From assembly GCF_030687395.1 (NCBI RefSeq), contig NZ_CP117430.1:3534001-3598000 (forward strand): DNA of 64,000 nucleotides, read 5' to 3'. Numbering within the stretch: the first letter of the stretch is position 1; each line of letters opens with the position of its first letter. Made by a program: the position numbers and the translations under genes. Source of the DNA: Pseudomonas wuhanensis (GTDB taxonomy: Bacteria; Pseudomonadota; Gammaproteobacteria; Pseudomonadales; Pseudomonadaceae). Under the pieces are notes generated by a model. That model saw nothing but the letters and a program-made list of their open reading frames with translations. It did no database searches and had not been told where the DNA came from. Positions 62,284-64,000 of the stretch are shown here, piece by piece.

Positions 62284-62360
62284 TTATGCAGGAGCGACAT
62301 CACTTTGGGGCTTTTCGATGCCTTACAGCTCGATCGGCAAGTGACTTCGCTCCTGCATAA
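62284..62360. repeat. Inverted repeat, third REP-like type
   Basis: TATGCAGGAGCG and its exact complement (13 bp with flanking T/A) enclose about 50 bases containing ACATCACTT / AAGTGACTT. The layout resembles REP doublets but the unit differs from families A and B. Confidence 0.75.
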
Positions 62361-62378
62361 AGGGTGCAGGCTTACATT

Positions 62379-62558
62379 TCAGTGTTGGATTTTGTGATCC
62401 AGCGCGGCGTAGAAGTTGGCGCTCTGTTGCAGGTATTTCTGGGTGTAGCTTTGGGTGTGGGATTTTTTGTCACTGATTTCAACGTTGGCGTTGGCGGGCA
62501 GTGCAACAGTGGCAGAGATAGCGGAAGCGGCGATAACAGAGAAGAGATTGAAGTTCAT
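62379..62558 (-). CDS. Small exported protein of unknown function
   Basis: A 59-aa protein with a signal peptide (MNFNLFSVIAASAISATVAL, ending ANA) and a mature Gln/Tyr/His-rich region (SHTQSYTQKYLQQSANFYAA). GAGGAA lies 7 bases before the ATG at 62558. The mature peptide would be about 35 residues. No family recognised. Confidence 0.65.
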   Translation of the reverse strand: MNFNLFSVIAASAISATVALPANANVEISDKKSHTQSYTQKYLQQSANFYAALDHKIQH

Positions 62559-62713
62559 GGCGGTATTCCTCGATTCAGTTGGCTTGCTTGCCCGGTAGGG
62601 CCGTGAAGCAAACTTAACTCCCGAGGCTCGGCGCCTTGAAATGCTTTGTAGCATTAGCCGATATCAGTCTCATTAATAGAAGGTTGCAGGCCCCATCAAC
62701 CGGGGCCTGCGGT

Positions 62714-63889
62714 CTATTGACGCACCAGGAACTTGAGATCGCTGGGGGCATCCATCGGCAGTTTCTGCACGGTTTTACCCAACAGACCGGTCTTGGCATC
62801 GCGCTCGACGACGACAATCTGGTTGCTCTTCTGGTTGGCAATCAGCACGAACTTGCCACTCGGGTCGAGACTGAACTCGCGCGGGTGATCACCGTCCACC
62901 GAGCGACGCTGAAGCTCCTTGAGGTGGCCCGTCGCCGGGTCGATGGCGAACACCAGCAACTGATTGGTGGTGCCACGGTTGCTGACGTAAAGGAACTTGC
63001 CGTCGGCTGAGGCGTGAAGCGCAGCCGCAGCCTTGCCCGATGTGGGCAGACCCGCCGCCAGATCGACCAACTGCGTTTGCTCAAGCTTGCCGTCCCGGTA
63101 ATCGAACACCGCGACCTGCGCGCTCATTTCCATGGTCAGCCAGGCGTGTTTACCATCGGCGCTGAACAGCAAGTGTCGCGGGCCGCTGCCGGGTGGTAAC
63201 TGAACGGACGCGGGCTTGGCGGCGGTCAATGGCAGTTCCGGATTGGCCTTGGGATCGAAGCGATAGACGAAAATCTTGTCCGCTCCCAAGTCGTTGGAAA
63301 ACACATATTGGCCATCCGGCGATGAAACCACCGAATGCACGTGCGCCGACTTCTGCCGCTCAGGATTGACCCGGCTGGACGGATGACTGCTCATCTGCAC
63401 GACGGGTTTGAGCTTGCCATCGGTGCCCACCGGTAACACCGCCAAGGTGCCGCCCGGGTCTTCGGCCACCGAGTAGTTGCTGACAAACACATGACTGGCG
63501 TCGCCGCTGACGCTCGAATGCGTCGGCTCGTTGCCCAGGGTTTGCACCTGACTGATCAGGCTCAACTCATGGGTCTTGGGGTCGATCGCATAGCTGCTGA
63601 CACGCCCTACCGGATCGGCCTGGCCCGGACCGTTTTCGTTGACCGCGAACAGGCGCTGTTGATCCCTGGACACGGTCAGCCAGGACGGGTTGGCGCTCTT
63701 CACCACTTGCAGGGGTTTGGCGTCGATCTGCCCAGTGCGGCTGTCGAAACTCAGGCGATAAATACCCTGGCTCTGGCCGGCGGTGTACGAGCCCACCAGC
63801 AATTCGTAACTGTCGACCGGGGCCGCTTGCACGCCCATCGCGCCGACACTGCCGGCCATCAACAGTGGCCAGAGGTTACGCATCCTCAT
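62714..63889 (-). CDS. Lactonase-family beta-propeller protein (6-phosphogluconolactonase-like)
   Basis: A 391-aa exported seven-bladed propeller of the lactonase family (PF10282). The signal peptide ends GVQA. Repeats include YELLVGSYTAGQSQGIYRLS, FVSNYS, VHSVVSSPDGQYVFSNDLGA, GSGPRHLLFSADGKHAW, and ASADGKFLYVSNRGTTNQLL. The YbhE-type active residues are not certain. A periplasmic location argues against a role in the pentose-phosphate pathway; it may hydrolyse other lactones. The start could be ATG 63889 or 63883; both lie inside the end of the upstream gene, suggesting coupling. Confidence 0.9.
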   Translation of the reverse strand: MRMRNLWPLLMAGSVGAMGVQAAPVDSYELLVGSYTAGQSQGIYRLSFDSRTGQIDAKPLQVVKSANPSWLTVSRDQQRLFAVNENGPGQADPVGRVSSYAIDPKTHELSLISQVQTLGNEPTHSSVSGDASHVFVSNYSVAEDPGGTLAVLPVGTDGKLKPVVQMSSHPSSRVNPERQKSAHVHSVVSSPDGQYVFSNDLGADKIFVYRFDPKANPELPLTAAKPASVQLPPGSGPRHLLFSADGKHAWLTMEMSAQVAVFDYRDGKLEQTQLVDLAAGLPTSGKAAAALHASADGKFLYVSNRGTTNQLLVFAIDPATGHLKELQRRSVDGDHPREFSLDPSGKFVLIANQKSNQIVVVERDAKTGLLGKTVQKLPMDAPSDLKFLVRQ

Positions 63890-64000
63890 TCGTTTCGTCC
63901 TCGTCGTCCTGACCGCCGAATGCTTCCATGGGCACCAGCCGGTGCTCGCCGGAATCGCCGGTGATGATCCAGCTCTTCAAGTCGGGATCAAACGTCGCCG
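63876..64000 (-). CDS. C-terminal end of an unidentified gene (5' part beyond window)
   Basis: The last about 41 codons of a protein whose end reads SWIITGDSGEHRLVPMEAFG and then an acidic tail (GGQDDEDETNEDA). The stop (TAA, 63876-63878) lies 11 bases inside the lactonase gene, so the two are probably co-transcribed. Family not recognised; too short for a call. Confidence 0.55.
   Translation of the reverse strand, partial: ATFDPDLKSWIITGDSGEHRLVPMEAFGGQDDEDETNEDA

Overview
The window looks like chromosomal DNA of a Pseudomonas, most likely of the P. fluorescens group. Codon use is GC-rich. There are many paired REP-type palindromes of two recurring families, and there is a DUF6124-type protein. 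The gene order from 1 to about 39.2 kb also matches my recollection of the pdt/lap/hxc/vre locus of P. aeruginosa (about PA0699 down to PA0673). That correspondence comes from memory and from protein features, not from a database search.

Region 1 (1-21.7 kb, all minus strand) is a two-partner secretion locus. It holds a very large exoprotein (PdtA-like, about 4,140 aa), its outer-membrane transporter (PdtB-like), a PhdA-like protein, and a dedicated energy module made of an ExbB with a periplasmic DUF2341/LamG-like front end, ExbD and TonB. A large porin-like protein, a periplasmic coiled-coil protein, a YbjN-like protein and a parvulin isomerase follow. Region 2 (21.9-25.8 kb) holds two tandem DING/PstS-like phosphate-binding secreted proteins, each with its own matching terminator hairpin. 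A DUF6124 gene comes next; its leader folds like a phage C4-type antisense RNA and carries a second copy of the antisense target over the ribosome-binding site.

Region 3 (25.8-36.4 kb) is a complete Hxc-type type II secretion system with GspC, D, E, F, G, H, I, J, K, L and M equivalents and a lipoprotein secretin. It lacks its own prepilin peptidase. Region 4 (36.5-38.7 kb) is the VreA-VreI-VreR cell-surface-signalling unit: a barrel-less receptor-like protein, an ECF sigma factor and a FecR-type anti-sigma factor. A Pho-box-like site lies upstream of vreA. Regions 1-4 read as one phosphate-starvation and surface-signalling secretion island: VreI/PhoB would control expression, Hxc would export DING-type phosphate scavengers, and PdtB would export PdtA.

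Region 5 (38.9-48.6 kb) is a mixed set: a small secreted protein, an AhpD-like protein divergent from a MocR-type regulator, an antibiotic-biosynthesis-monooxygenase-fold protein, a periplasmic cupin, the large NAD-dependent glutamate dehydrogenase gdhB and an acidic protein of unknown function. Region 6 (48.8-55.7 kb) is a tightly overlapping MoxR/DUF58/Bat operon. Region 7 (56-61.4 kb) is sbcD-sbcC-GST. Region 8 (61.4-64 kb) has four very small exported or membrane proteins, a lactonase-family beta-propeller protein and the C-terminal end of an unidentified gene. No rRNA, tRNA, IS element, prophage or CRISPR array was seen.
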